A stretch of 64,000 nucleotides of DNA from assembly GCA_034387635.1 (NCBI GenBank), contig JAOANU010000005.1, forward strand, positions 620,001-684,000, in the 5' to 3' direction. Each line of letters begins with the position of its first letter. The first letter of the stretch is position 1. Origin of the DNA: Rhodosporidiobolus odoratus. Lineage: Eukaryota > Basidiomycota > Microbotryomycetes > Sporidiobolales > Sporidiobolaceae. Under the pieces are notes generated by a model. The model was not told where the DNA came from and made no database searches. It saw only the letters and a list, made by a program, of their open reading frames with translations. Shown piece after piece: positions 10,861 to 22,917 of the stretch. A program made the position numbers and the translations under genes.

Positions 10861-11893
10861 TCAGTCTACCACTCCAGCACTCGCAGCAAAGCCCGAAACA
10901 CCATACAGCAAAACACACGAGCGACTCGACCGTCCCTCAGCTCGAGCCTGCACCAATATCTCCGCCGCCCTTCGCACCGCCGTCACGAGCGGTGAGCCGC
11001 TGTCGAAACAGACCGCCACTTTCGCATCCACTCCGCAGACTGCGCAAGGTGCGGCGGTCCAGTCCGGTATGCAAGTCTCCAGGTCGCGAGGAGGTGCTTC
11101 AGCGAGCGGCGCTGGGCTGTTTCCCACCATTTTCTCCTCGCCGTCTTGCCTAAGGTCCTCCAGACAGCGCGCGCAATCCAAGAAAAGCACGTATTGCTAC
11201 AAGCAAAAGACTGTCTATGCATCCAAAAAACTGCCCTAGAACAAGCGGCTGGGTCCCGGTGTAGCTTTGACCCTTGGCTGCCTGGTTCTTGCCAGACGAG
11301 TTGAGGAGCCGTGAAACGTAGTTGCCCTTCTGGCCCTGTAAGAGGCCGAGGAAGGTGGGAGCATGAGCGCGTCCAGGCAAGAAAGGAGAAGGGATCAGGA
11401 AAGGCAGACATTCCACATGATGGCCCGGAAAGCGGGAACACACAGGAAAGAGTGCTTTCTCCTCTCGAGCTCCTTTGCATCCTTGACCCACCAGCCCGTC
11501 CCGTGGATCCAGTTGTGACCGGCGCCCTTTCCTTCCCCTTCCCTTTTTCTTTCCTGCTCAGCTTCCGTTTGACTCCTCTTCCTCCTCTCTGTCGTTGTTG
11601 TCCAGCACGATGACCTCCCCTCCTTCTGGGCTACCTCGACTGCCTTTCCCTCCTCCTGTTCCAGCTTCACTCCTCTCTTCCGCCTCTGCGGCTGTCCAAG
11701 TCGCTAGCCGGGTGGTTGTGGAACCGCTACCAGATGATGAGGCGGTCAAGTCGAGGTCGACCAGCTTGAGTCTCCCGCTTAGGCTAGCGAGAGAATCGCT
11801 CCGCTTTGAGTCCGGTTGTTGAAGATGATCGAAGGGCGTTTCAGCGAGGCGGAACAGGACTGGTTGCCAGTAGAGTAGAGCTGGAGAGCGCAT
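10861..11893 (-). CDS. Orphan protein with a possible zinc-binding C-terminal part
   Basis: The best model starts at ATG 11893 (MRSPALLYWQ). It runs through a Ser/Thr/Glu-rich region, may lose a 59-nt intron after GSPEGGE, and continues as GAGHNWIHGTGWWVKDAKE. A 73-nt intron ending CTCTTACAG joins MWN to GQKGNYVSRLLNSSGKNQ. A further 46-nt intron ending TTGTAG gives QYVLFLDCARCLEDLRQ. The C-terminal 110 residues hold CARC, a lone Cys, CAVC and another Cys, spaced like a metal site. The frame stops at 10861. No family is recognised; the splice sites were chosen because they keep phase and join protein-like segments. Confidence 0.4.
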
Positions 11894-12135
11894 ACATGAG
11901 CCAGACAGCGAACGGCTTAGTGACAGAGAAATGTCGAGAACAGCAAGTGGAGCGAGCGAAGTTGACTTCTGTTTCTGGCGAACCTCGACGCGTCGCTCTC
12001 GACGGTCCAGAGACGAAGAAGCTACAGCCAAAGGGCAGCGACGGGAGACAAAAGCTGGTAAAAAAGCAAGCTGTTACAGGCTCGTAGTTCTCTTTTTCCT
12101 CCCTCTCTTCTGCCGCTACAGCCCTGACAGACCCC

Positions 12136-13893
12136 TCAAGCGCCCATCTCTGCGAAAGAGGAAGCAGCAGCAACGTGTCAGTGAGGTCAATGAGGAATAG
12201 GAGAGGAAAGGAAGGCGCAGGCAAAAGGGGAAGAAAGGAAAGAGAGAGGGAAGCATGAAAACGAAAGACGCACGCTTCTGCTTTTCGCTCTCCAGACGTT
12301 GGTAAAGCATACGAACGGCGGTCTGTATGCCGGCGGGGGAGCCCGTGATGGTGACGAGCTGCGGAGACGAGGGCGTCAACGGGGAGAAGGGCAGAGGCGA
12401 GAAAAAGCTGGAAAAAGATACCCTTTCGTTGGGGGAGCCGCCGGGGGCTTCTTCGCCCGGCTCGTTGATCTTCACCTGAGTTCCGGACACCTGACGGACT
12501 TCATTGATCTTCTGCCCTGCCTTTCCGATGATCGAACCGACCAGCTCGTTCGGGATGAAAATCTGCTGGGTCTGAGCACCAGGTCCGACGGGAGGACCCA
12601 TTCCCATGCCACCGCCACCTCCACCGCGAGGTCCACCACCGTACGAGCCCTCTGAACGGGGAGGGCGGCTGCCGTATTCGGACCCTCCGGGGCGGTAAGA
12701 AGTGTTTTGGGTGGCGGCCGGGTGCTCTTGCATGACGGTACCAATGTAGTAAACAGCGATGTGGATCGCATCGGCGACACCAGAGACAGAAAGCACACGC
12801 TGCAAAGAGTGAGATGGGTCAGCTTGCGAAAACGAGGAGAAGGAGGTCATTTCTACCAGCGTGCTCTGCTCGAGCTATGAAAAGTGAGATCTAAATAGCT
12901 CGAGCAGAGTTCGCTGGAACGCATACGCGGGGTCGCAGAGCGAAGGCAAGAAGAGTAAGGGCAAAAAACAAGAGTTGGAGGACGCACTTCGCTCGAACCG
13001 GGAAGCATAGCCTCGCTAGCCTGCAGCCGCGCACCAGAAGCTTCCTGAATCTCCTTGATCTTGGCACCAGCTTTGCCGATGACAGAACCCATGCGAGAGT
13101 TGGGGATGATAAAGCTGTTTTGGAGAACCGAGTAAGTACCGCGACCGAGGCAATAGGATTTCGCCAAGCAGAAACACGCAAAGCATGAGAGAGAACTGAC
13201 CGGATGGTCACAGCGCGCGAACCGGGAACAGAGGGCACATCGAAAGGCTCGTCATTGATTCGGCGGACAATGAGACCGAAAGCCTAGACGTGAAGGAATG
13301 AGAGTCAGTGGCTGCAACGGCAGGATGAGCGCGACGCGCAGTATGCCTAAGCGACAGCGGCCTCGAGGCGGGAAGCGGAAGCGCACCTTGCTGACAGCAT
13401 CGAGAGGTCCAGCAACTCCCATGATCCTTTCAGGGTTACCCGAGACAGCCTCAGTGATAGTGACCTTCGCACCAGACTTGTCACGTATCTCGTTGACGTT
13501 CTTGCCCTGCTTTCCGATGATGATACTCGCGTCCTGAGTGACGATGAGAGCGCGCATCTGAATCTGCGACGAGGCGCTCGAGGCAGCCTGGGCGTCCGAA
13601 GCAGCGGCGTCGGTCGAAGCGGACGGGGCGGGGCGGGCAGGAAGGTCGGCACCGGTCGAGTCGACGTTCATCGGCGCAGTCTCGTCCTTCTTGACCGTCT
13701 CTTCGGCGCCATTGCCGTTGCTGCCATCGTCCTCCGTTCTGGTCGCAGCGGGGGTGTCATCGTCGATTTCGAGCTTGGCCGGAGCGTCGGTAGCTTGGTT
13801 GGCCTTTTTCGCGGCCGATTCTGCCGGCGGGGAGGAGGAACGGGAGCGTTTGCGCGCAAGATCGGTAGCGCCGACGGCGAGAGAATCGGACAT
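12136..13893 (-). CDS. Three-KH-domain RNA-binding protein (PBP2/HEK2/Rnc1-like)
   Basis: The ATG at 13893 opens MSDSLAVGATDLARKRSRS, a Ser/Lys-rich N-terminus. KH1 lies in the first large exon, with the loop IIGKQGKN. KH2 (FIIPNSRMGSVIGKAGAK) is on a middle exon around 13090. KH3 (IFIPNELVGSIIGKAGQK) is around 12540. All three keep the GxxG nucleic-acid-binding loop. A Gly/Arg-rich linker (RPPRSEGSYGGGPRGGGG) lies between KH2 and KH3. The last exon adds only QMGA after the intron ending TTTCGCAG, with the stop at 12136. Proteins of this architecture bind C-rich single-stranded RNA or telomeric DNA and act in mRNA stability and localisation; the exact orthologue cannot be fixed from the sequence alone. 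Confidence 0.85.
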
Positions 13894-16457
13894 GGTTTCG
13901 TGCGACGAAGAGGTGGGGGACGGTTTATCAAGTGTGCGAGAGAAGCAGAGCAAGCACTGTATCAGTTGCTGGTTCCACTCGAGGTCTTTCAACGGAGCGA
14001 GGACGAGGTTCCGACGAGGGGCGCGATTGGACAGACGACTTGGGAGACGACGAGAAGCGATAGGAGCGACTTTGGGCGTAACCGAGTTGTCGTAGAAAGA
14101 ACCTTTGAGAGGGCGAACGTCGGGCTGGGAAGGGTAGTGAGTGTGGTCAGGATTGTAGAGGGAGGAGGAGGAAGGTAACAAGCCGGGAGCATGGCCTGGG
14201 GTATGGGAGGGGCCATACTGGGTTGCGCCGGTGTACCCAGTCACTGTGTGTAGCGTGTACAACTTACCTGGTAGCCGGTTTCTTGCGAGTGTGCGGAAGA
14301 AGAGGGCAGGGCTTTCAGAAGGACAGCCCTACGAGAAGTCGCTTGTAGGTAGAAAGGGAAGACGAGGAATCGAGCATCCCACGAGGGCGCCAACCGGAGC
14401 GAACCCGAGCCTCTGCTAGTCTCAGGATTGCTGTCTGTCTTCCCTGAGCCTCCGCGAGTAGCGAGTGTTAGCCGCCGTCGGCGTCTTTTCCCTCTCCCAA
14501 ACCCTCACTCACTCCGCACCGTCGCTCGCTTGCTAGAGTCGCGCGACTAGCCTAAGCTCTCGCAAGTAGTCCCGTTCAAGCTAGCCCGCCCACCTCCCCT
14601 AACCACAGCTTTCCCGCCCACCTCCCCGTTCTTGCCTCCCCTTGGCCTGCGCCCTGGCCGCGACTTCGCTCGCAGAGTGGCGCCAGTCGGTCTCGCTGAT
14701 CGCTCACCCTAAAAACCCCCCCCCCCCCCCCCCCCCCCCCCCTCCTCTTCCCCCTCCCTCCGCCTCCTCACAGGCTTCCTTCTCCGACAAGCGAAGGAGA
14801 AAGCGCCTCTCCTCATGCCACTCCCAGTCAAGCTACATGAAGCTGCAGAAAAATGTACCGCTCAACTTCCGACCTACAGCAACCCTACAAATCCGCTACA
14901 ACTTCTAGGACGCAGCCCTTCGCTGCTGGCCGAACGACCTTCTCCACACTTTCTCCCAGCTCGCTACAACTCCACCTACAACTCAGCTACAACTATTTGA
15001 CCGGACCCTACAAGTTGCGGTAGCATGATGGAGACCGCTCTGCGCCCAAATTTCGCTAAGTCCCGTTCAGCTTGTCACCGGCCTACGCTTCGACTTCGCT
15101 TCTTCGTTCCCGCTTCATCACTTTCCTCGACTTCACCAACGTCGAGTGTCGACACGACATACATATTTGCTGCTACATACCGTCGCCGTTGAACTGACAA
15201 TAGCGCTGTAGTTACGCTTGTTGGAGCGTTCCTTGAGCTCGAACGTACGTCCCATTCATTCTCCCACTCTGTCCGCCCTTTCCCCTTGTATCACTGCCGC
15301 TCGTACACGCTGTCGGTTGGACACCGCGCTCCCCTGGTTATAGACGATCACCTTCGACCACTCTCTTCGCGACTTGTCCGCGCAGTGCTAACCTCACTGT
15401 CTCCCTCTTTCCTCCGTTGCATAGGGACACTGCTCTGCGGCAGGTCAGGCTCAAGGTCACTGTAAGTCCTTGTCGGCTTGTTCAGCGCTTCCATGGCGTT
15501 ACAGGTATCTCGGCTGACCATCCTTTCTTGCTTCTTCTCGGTAGTATGTTGCTGCGTGAATCTTATTCCCACACTTGCTCACTGCACATGCCGACCTTCG
15601 TCTCTCTTCGGGTCTACAGGTATCCCTCCACAGAGTTCGCCATGGATCCGGTTGATGCCTCCTCCTGTTTCGGAGGGTCTATCGTGCACTGGTTTTCCGC
15701 TTCCCTTGTAGTTTGGTCACTTGCAAAGTCCTGTTGCTTTTTACCCTACTTCTGTGCCATAGTATGCGCGACAATGTGGGCAAGCGTCCGATAACTGAAC
15801 AGGAGAAAATCTGCTTTCGGAATGACGCTGCGGAAAAGGCTGCAGGAAGAGCACCAGAAATGGTAATGCATGTCCCACTAGGTGTAGCGGAATGGTAGCG
15901 AGACTCGTAGGCAAGCTGTAGGCATGAGAAGCAGGGAAGTCGCACTTGTAGCGACTTGGAGAAAATCGAAGGATCTAGGAGGCACTTGTAGGTGAAATGG
16001 GAGCCGAGGGGGAGTTACGTTGGCGGACGACCTACAAGTGCGCTACAGATATGTGTAGCCCGGGGACAGCGTGACCGTGGGAATCGACCTACCACTGCGC
16101 TCCCATTCGGGCTACAGAAAGCTACAGAAACTCCCGGCGACTTCTCGTAGGGAGGACCGCGAAGACACCACGTGCTTAGACTTTCGTAGTCTTCTCTCGC
16201 TCTTGAGAAGCTAGAGACCCCGGCAGAGTATCTAGAATTCCATATCCGGTACACTCCAGCCGAGCTCAAACGGCTAGACGAGGTTCAAGGTCCGCAGTTG
16301 ACGGTTTCCGCCCGCAAACCCGGGATCGACGTCGAGACTCTTTTTCAACTTTGTTCTCTTTCTCGCCGTTCCTTCGTTCCTCTCTTTCTACTCACTCTGC
16401 TGCCTCGAGTCTTGGTCTATCACACTCTTGAAACCGCACACTGCACCACGAACGGTC
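13894..16457. other. Long divergent intergenic region
   Basis: This 2.6-kb stretch separates two divergent genes. It contains a C27 run (14716-14742) and two clusters of CTACAA-type words (about 14830-15020 and 15880-16150). Between them (about 15240-15720) are several good donor-acceptor pairs (for example GTAAGTCC at about 15460 and GTTACAG at about 15505) without a continuous coding frame, which would fit a spliced untranslated leader or a non-coding transcript on the plus strand. No tRNA or rRNA was seen. Confidence 0.4.
14716..14742 (+). repeat. Homopolymer C27
   Basis: An uninterrupted run of 27 cytosines follows AAAAA. The length may be unreliable in the assembly. It sits about 820 bp upstream of the KH-domain gene start. 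Confidence 0.9.
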
Positions 16458-19400
16458 ATGTCCCGCTCAAGCTGGTCCTCAGTCAGTTCAACCTCTCCCT
16501 CAACTTTCCACCCTCACATCTCTCGTCCCAGTCTCACCATCTCGAGCCCGCCTCGTAGCCTGACTGGTGGCTCAACGTATACAAGGCGAGTACAAGCATA
16601 GCAAGCGCACCAGCCGCAACGGTCACAAGCACGATAAGGGGAAAGCCGCGACTGGGAACAGGCTCGTCACGGTTCCTGCCATGGACTAATGAGCTGACCC
16701 ACCCCCTTGTTGTTGCCTTTGCAGGGTGGGGACTCACGAGCAACTGAAGCACCTCCGAGTCTCACCTTCCGCAATCGCACCGGAGGACGAAAACGGCGCA
16801 TTCCCGTCTTTGTCCTGCTCGCAGCCGGCGGACTCGCCTTCGTCATCTACTCTCACCTTTCCCCATCCTCCGCCTTCCTCCCGTCTCATCACACGTCCCC
16901 GTCCAGTCGAAGAGCTTATCAAACCCCCCTCGCTCGCCCACGTACACAAACGAAAGCCGGTCATGCTTCTCCCGCCCCACTCGTCTCTTCCGAATCCTCC
17001 CCCTTCTTCCCTCCCAATGCACCCTTACCCGCCCATCACCTCGAACGGTTGATGATCTACAACAACACGCCGATAGCGCCCTCCCGTCCGCCATCCAACC
17101 AATTCCTCCTCAACCCTCGCGCCGATTTCTCCCATCCCGTCATTGCCATCATTACCGCAACCAACAACCCGCGAAAAGAGATGCTGGAAACAGCAACGAC
17201 CGTCTTTGGACAGTCTCTTCAGAACCTCCTCTGGGTCATTGTCGACGACCACACGACCAAGCCCGAGTCGCTGGCCATGCTCGAGGATCTCGCCAAGGAT
17301 CCGCGAGTGGCCATCGTGAAGAACCCGGGGCAAAAGGGCCTGGCGGCGGGCAGGAACGTCGGTATCGACTATATCCTCTCGCACTTCAACCCGCCGCCAA
17401 AATACCTCGTCTCGCTGGACGACGACGATCTGTTCGAATTCACGGCGTTGGAGAAGGTGACATGGATGCTGGAGAGCAATGCGGACTGGGATCTCGGTGG
17501 CTTCCGGTACATCAAGTGGGGAGCCTCGAACGAGACGGTCGTGACGGGCTTGCACAACGGGGTGGATAACTGGAAGGTCGGAAACTTTGTGCCCAACACG
17601 GCGGTGTACACATCCCGTGCGTTGTTGGGGAGCGGTTGTCGGTACGACGAGGTGGAGTTTGCCGAGGGAGGTGAAGACTGGGACTTCTGGATGTGCCTGG
17701 CGGAGCATGGGTACTGGGGAGGGACAATCTTTGAGCCGCTGTACTGGTAAGTCCATCTCTGTTTAGCTTTCGCGCCTGCCGGCTCATCCCTGATTGTATT
17801 CAGGTATCGCGTCAACTCTGCGGCATTCCGTTCCTCTCGCTGGGGTAACACGTTCGTCAACGGCTTCGACTCGCTCAAAACGCACATTCAGCGCAAGCAC
17901 CCTGGTCTTGACGTCCCTGGCGTCTTCCCGTCCAAATCGCCAAAAGTCAACGTTCAACTCGAGCCTGTGACCTGGGAGCCGCCTTTCGAAACTGCGCTCG
18001 CCTATACCGACAAGCAGATCATGTTTGTGATTCCTTGGCTGTACATGGGCGGAGCCGACATCGGTTCGTCTTTGCTTCGATGTTCGGGTCGCCCTTCACA
18101 ACTTACGCCTTATGGTCTGCTGCAGGTGCTCTACACATGGTACAACTATACGCCCTCGCCGGGTATCGAGTCACCGTCGTCTGCACGCTCTACAAAGTCC
18201 CCGACGGAATTGAGCTTCGTCCTTACATTCTTCAATTCACGCACGACGTCCACATCCTTCCTTCGTTCCTTCGTGCCCACGACTTCCCACGCTACTTCAA
18301 GCACCTCATCGAAAGCCGTGGCATCAAGCAGGTCGTCCTCAGCAACTCGCAACTCGTCTACGAGATGCTACCCGCGCTGGCGGAGCAGATGCCGGATGTT
18401 GAGTTCATTGACGTGCGTGACTCTGTCTTACATTCCATCCTTCTCACGCGCTTACATCCTGCACCATCGTCCTCGCAGTACCTCCACAATGAAGCTTACG
18501 ACGGCTGGAAGTCGGGTGGCTACCCTCGCTACTCGATCATCTCGCAACGATACCTCGCCCGCACTCTCACTTGCTCGCACTACCTCAAGTCGTGGCTTCT
18601 CGAGAACGGGCACGCCGACGCTTCCCGTATCGGTGTCGTCAAGCTCGGCATCGAGGCTTCGCAATTCATCCCGCCCACGGCAGCTGAGCGCAACGCTGCG
18701 AAAGCCCTCGTTCTCGACGTCGAGCCGGATACTATCGTCATCACCGTCGTCGGTCGTCTCGACCCGCAAAAGCGCCCTCTTCTCATTCCTCGCATCGTCG
18801 GCGAGCTCCTCAAGCGCGTTGATGAGGACTTCCTCGTCGTCATGATCGGCGACGGTGACCTGCGCAACGAGCTCGAGCGTACTATCAAGTCTCTCAACTT
18901 GGCCGAGTTTGTCCGCGTCATGGGGACCCAGAACGACCCCGCCCAGTTCTACGCTGCCAGCGACATTTTCCTCCTTCCCTCCATGAGCGAAGGACTTTCG
19001 ATCGCCGTCGCCGAGGCGATGGCGATGGGTCTTCCTATCGTCACCGCGCGCGCTGGCGCTTTGCCTGAGCAGCTCGGCGAGCTGGACGAGCATGGCGAGA
19101 AGCGATATGGTGGGTCCGAGTTGGGAGGTATCCTCGTCGACCACGAGCTCGACCTGCTACGAGACCCTCAGCTGTACGCCGACGCCGTCACCTCTCTCAT
19201 GAATGACCCAGCCCTCCGACAACGACTAGGTGGCAACGCGCGACGGCTCGTCGAGAATGGGTTCGACTGGAGGACGACTTTGAGTGGGATGTTTGTCGAG
19301 ACGGAGTTGGCGTCGAATTTGCCGGGCCATGCGCCGCCACCGGTGGATCCGAGATACCCCCATCCGGCAGCTTATCTGTCGACGCAGATGCTGCTGGCGG

Positions 19401-19588
19401 AGAACTGGCAGTATGTGGACCAGTCTGGAAACTGTACGTCTCAATTCCTTCCCTGCAATCCTTTCCCCGGTCTTCTCTCCCCAACATGCCTTGTCGTCTG
19501 CGGTCGTCGCTTTCCTGTCTTGGCCAAGCTGCATTTACAAGGGATTTGCTGACATTCGCTCACTCTTGCAGACCCCCATCAGCATTGA
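16458..19588 (+). CDS. Membrane-anchored double glycosyltransferase (GT2 + GT4 domains)
   Basis: The proposed start is the ATG at 16458; this Ser-rich first exon ends at 16589 and joins in phase to 16725. A type II signal anchor (RRIPVFVLLAAGGLAFVIYS) follows. The first catalytic part is GT2-like: VIAIITATNNPRKEM, VIVDDHTTKP and the DXD-type LVSLDDDDLFE. After WEPPFETALAYTDKQ begins a GT4 Rossmann fold: IPWLYMGGADIGALH, VVGRLDPQKRP, and the E-x7-E signature in SEGLSIAVAEAMAMGLPIV. The last exon after the intron at about 19435-19571 encodes only the end NYPHQH, with TGA at 19586. Total about 890 residues. Both domains look intact. GT2 and GT4 partners in one chain usually build a repeating sugar polymer or a wall/capsule glycan in the Golgi or at the membrane; the substrate is unknown. 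Confidence 0.8.
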
Positions 19589-20134
19589 GCGGGCGCAACC
19601 TCTCTCGCACCAGCAATTCGTTATTGGCACCATCCGCCTTATTCTTTGCAGCCACTTTCGGTAATCCACTCATAGACTATTCTGAACGCGTCATGGCGCT
19701 CTTGGCTCCTCTTCGCTTTTGAAGGCGCTCTGTGCTGTCACCTCTGCGGACGCCTGACGCTGTTCACCGTGTGCGCGTTGTTGTCTGGGTGGGTGGGACG
19801 CCCAAGGTCGCCAGTCGGAACAGCTTTTTCTGCGTAATCACGCTTGACTGTCTTGCGAAGCTACTGTCTGAGCCTGGTCAATTCTTCCGCGGGAGTTGTG
19901 CGTTGTTACAAGTGCCTGAGGTCTGGGAGCTCGTTGCGGTCGCTCTTTAATCCGCGTCGCCTCGACTCTCCCTCTTCGCACTTTCTTCGAACTGCTTAGG
20001 CTGCTTCTAGAGACTCTTCGGAAGGTTCACACACTCTCTGTACGATCTTTCCGCCGGTCTAGCTGCTCCCGCATGCTCACATCGCTCAAATGCAGCTCTA
20101 TCACTGAATCAAGCTTCGGGTTGGGCTCAACACG
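19589..20134. other. Spacer between co-oriented genes
   Basis: Holds the 3' end of the glycosyltransferase transcript and the promoter of the F-box-like gene. I see no gene or repeat. Confidence 0.4.
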
Positions 20135-21197
20135 ATGTCGACTCCACGAGCAGCAGCTGAGCTACCACCAGAGCTCATCCTCGACATCCTAAGCTCCTCC
20201 TCTCGCTCCACACTACTTCGCACCTCGCTCGTCTCACGGACATGGCGCGGGCCTAGTCAAGCAACACTCGAATCGCACCTTTCGCTCCCTACGCAGAAGA
20301 TTGCCAGAGCTTGGCTGAAGTGTCCCAACAGGAGGGTGCGGACACGTCGACTGAGCCTCGGCGCCGGTCTCACGGAGCAAGAATATGAGCAGGTCTTTGA
20401 AACCGTTGACGGACTAGAAGAGTTGGCTCTCGTGGCCGATGTAGCCAGCTCGAAGGCTAAGGTGGATGCGAGGGCGCTTCAGAGCAAGCAGCTCACGGGT
20501 CAGCCGAAATCCCCTCGCTCTGCTCGTAATCCCAGCTGAACGCTTCGCTTTTTCAGGTCTGCGTTGCCTCTACTTGAATGCCCCACTTCTCGCACCGACT
20601 ACCGAGACGCTATCTCTACAATTCTCTCTCGAGGTCCTCAGCTGCAAGGGCCTCTACCGCTCATTCCCCCGCGCCATCCTCATTTCCATGGTTGCCGCTT
20701 CTCACAAATCCCTTACCACCCTGGATCTCGACTGCTACGGGTCAAACGCCTCTGCAGCAACCTTCATTTCATCTCTACAACCCTTGTCTGGGTCGGTCAC
20801 TTCCCTCGAGTTGCACGGTTCAGACCGTCAAACTCCCGCCCTCCTGTCCTTCCTTTCTTCCTCTTCATCCCTCACTACCCTAACCTGCTGGGAAGCCACT
20901 CTACCCCTCCTCGCCGCCTGCCCACCCTCGCTCAAACACCTCTCGATCGGCAAGAACTACATCTTCCACTCGGACCAAGCCTACTTCGACCTGCTCTCCG
21001 GCAGTGGTCTGCTGAGGCAGCTCAGCGGAATCCACTTTGGAGGGATCTCGAGCGCGACCCTCCGTGCCCAGATCGGCGGGATTGAGCTTTTGCGAGAGTG
21101 CGAAGAACGTGGCATCGACGTGCAGTTCGGGGTCGAAGTTTCGGGACGATACGGGACCTTCGGATGGCCCATGCTGGGCGGCAAGATCTGCCTCTAG
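20135..21197 (+). CDS. F-box-like, leucine-rich-repeat-like protein
   Basis: The ATG at 20135 opens MSTPRAAAELPPELILDILS; residues 9-40 (LPPELILDIL...LVSRTWRG) fit the F-box pattern used to bind Skp1. One intron (about 20501-20557, starting GTCAGC and ending TTTTTCAG) joins to GLRCLYLNAP. The rest has irregular leucine-rich segments (LTTLDLDCYG, VTSLELHGS, LTTLTCWEA, LKHLSIGKN), like the LRR-type substrate receptors of SCF ubiquitin ligases. The stop is at 21195-21197. About 330 residues. The F-box call rests on the N-terminal pattern only; the target is unknown. Confidence 0.6.
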
Positions 21198-21683
21198 TTG
21201 GTCCCCCTCGCCCCCCCCCTTTCCCCCCCTCCTCGCACCGTCCCTCGCCCCTTGCCTGCCGTTTCTTCTTCTATTTTTTCTTGTATGTCCCGCGCGCCGT
21301 ACCTTCAACTGTTGCTGTATTAGCCGCGCACCTTCCCTTTTTAGAGAGCTCAACCTCTAGATCCCCTAGATCCATTTCCTGTTTCAGCGTTCTTTTCCTA
21401 CCGTGCGCATCTATCGGTCTGTCCTTATTGCGAGGAAACCAGCAGGGATCAGGGAGACCGGGAGGGAACCAAGCACCGCTGGCAGTCTAGATGAGGACTG
21501 GAAAGTAAAGCTTGCATCATATAACAGCAACAAAGAACATAAGAAGAGCGCAGTCCCGCGTTTATAGAACTGCGGGATTGAGAAGAACGCGAAGCGGCAG
21601 GCCTGAACCGCCTGGCTTATAAGGGAAGAAGGAGCAGATCAACATTGGCCAAGTAAGAGGAAGAGAGCGACGATACTGACAGG
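21198..21683. other. Convergent spacer
   Basis: 3' regions of two convergent genes. The first 130 bases are strongly pyrimidine-rich on the plus strand. Nothing else is seen. Confidence 0.4.
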
Positions 21684-22917
21684 CTAGAGCCGCTTCATCT
21701 GCTTCTGAGCATCCTTGATCTTGCCTCGAACGCGATCGGTGCCGGTTTCGAGCTGGTCGAGCACGTCTTCTTGAAGGGCCTGCGAGAAAAGTAGAGGGGC
21801 AAAGCGATCAGTCACTGACGACTATAGCACCTGCCCCCTCTAGGTCGAGGGAGACAAGAAGGTGACAGGCAGGCAGGAAAGGGCGTACCAGCTCCTGGTT
21901 GATCATCTCGCCCAGATGCCTTTGCCTTCTCAACGCCGCCGTAAGCCCTTCGAGCTTGTTGTCCTGGTCGTCCATGTACTGCTGTTGTAGCTGCATTATT
22001 CCGCCGTTGTCCAATGGGCGAGTCTCTGCCGTCTCTGCCGCCGGCGCCCCCAAAACCCGTGTCGGCGCCCTTGCCGCGCCGTGCCCGCCGAGTAGAGCTT
22101 GTCGAGAAACCGAGGTAGGGCCGCCGTAAGACCCTGCTGCCGCACTACCTTCTGCCCGCCCTGCACCAATGCGAGGAGCACTCCCCGCCTTCTTTCCGAG
22201 CTCCTCCGCATCGCCTTGGAGTCGTTGAACCATGGCGGAGCGACGGTGCAGCTCCCCCTCAGTCATGCCTTGCGCCGCCAGAGTCTTCAGACCAGTCGTG
22301 AGCTCCGTCAGTCGCCGTACGAGGTCCACGAGGGAGGCTTTGACCTCCTTCGCTACGCCGTGAGCTGCCGCCGAGTTGTCGAGGAGGAGAGTGTCGCGCT
22401 TGTCGAGTAGAGTGCGGAGGTCTCCAGCTTTGTCCTCAGCTGCGGTTCGTTCTGCCATCCAGGATGAGGCGCTCCATTCCCTCCCTATCGTCCCACCCTC
22501 TCCCTCCCCTCCTTCGGGTAAGGGAGCATCAGGTGGGGCGGCCAAGAACTCCTTGAACACGCGGCTGCTCCTCCAGCGCGGATCTCGGTCGGCGAGGATA
22601 GCTCTTGTCCATTCGTCTAGGCCTTGCTGTCGTTCTTTGAGGTGTAAATCGCTGAGTTGAGAGGAGGCGAAGGGGTTTAATCGACTGAATGGATGTTTGG
22701 GAGGAAGGGGACGAGGTGGGGAAGCTCCGCATTGACTTGTTAGAGTGTGGTGTAGACTCTCGAACGTAGAATAACGCTGTTGCACCGTGTAAGATCGAGT
22801 TGCTAATGAGACGACGAGGTTGAATGTGACATGCGAGTCTGGCTTGTCCACCCGGGTAAAGGACGAGACTGATACAGAGTAAATCGGTTCAGCTGTAGCC
22901 GCTTTCGCGAACGACAT
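21684..22917 (-). CDS. VAM7: Vacuolar Qc-SNARE with PX domain, Vam7-like
   Basis: The ATG at 22917 opens MSFAKAATAEPIYSVSVSSF. An N-terminal PX domain (about residues 10-120) shows the phosphoinositide-binding QRYSTFESL and a proline-rich PPKHPF loop. The middle is a helical region with an Ala/Gly-rich linker. The C-terminus is a single SNARE motif (MQLQQQYMDDQDNKLEGL ... MINQELALQEDVLDQLE) with the zero-layer Gln in MINQEL. It ends KDAQKQMKRL with no membrane anchor, as in Vam7, which reaches the vacuole through PX binding of PI3P and acts in homotypic vacuole fusion with HOPS. One intron of about 105 nt interrupts the SNARE motif near 21785-21890. About 375 residues, a normal length for the family. 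Confidence 0.85.

Noticed and set aside
10772..11239. 155-codon plus-strand frame starting MPDSLDREC
   Set aside because: It is antisense to the minus-strand orphan gene, which has consistent splice phases and more protein-like sequence; this frame is Ser/Arg/Thr low complexity.
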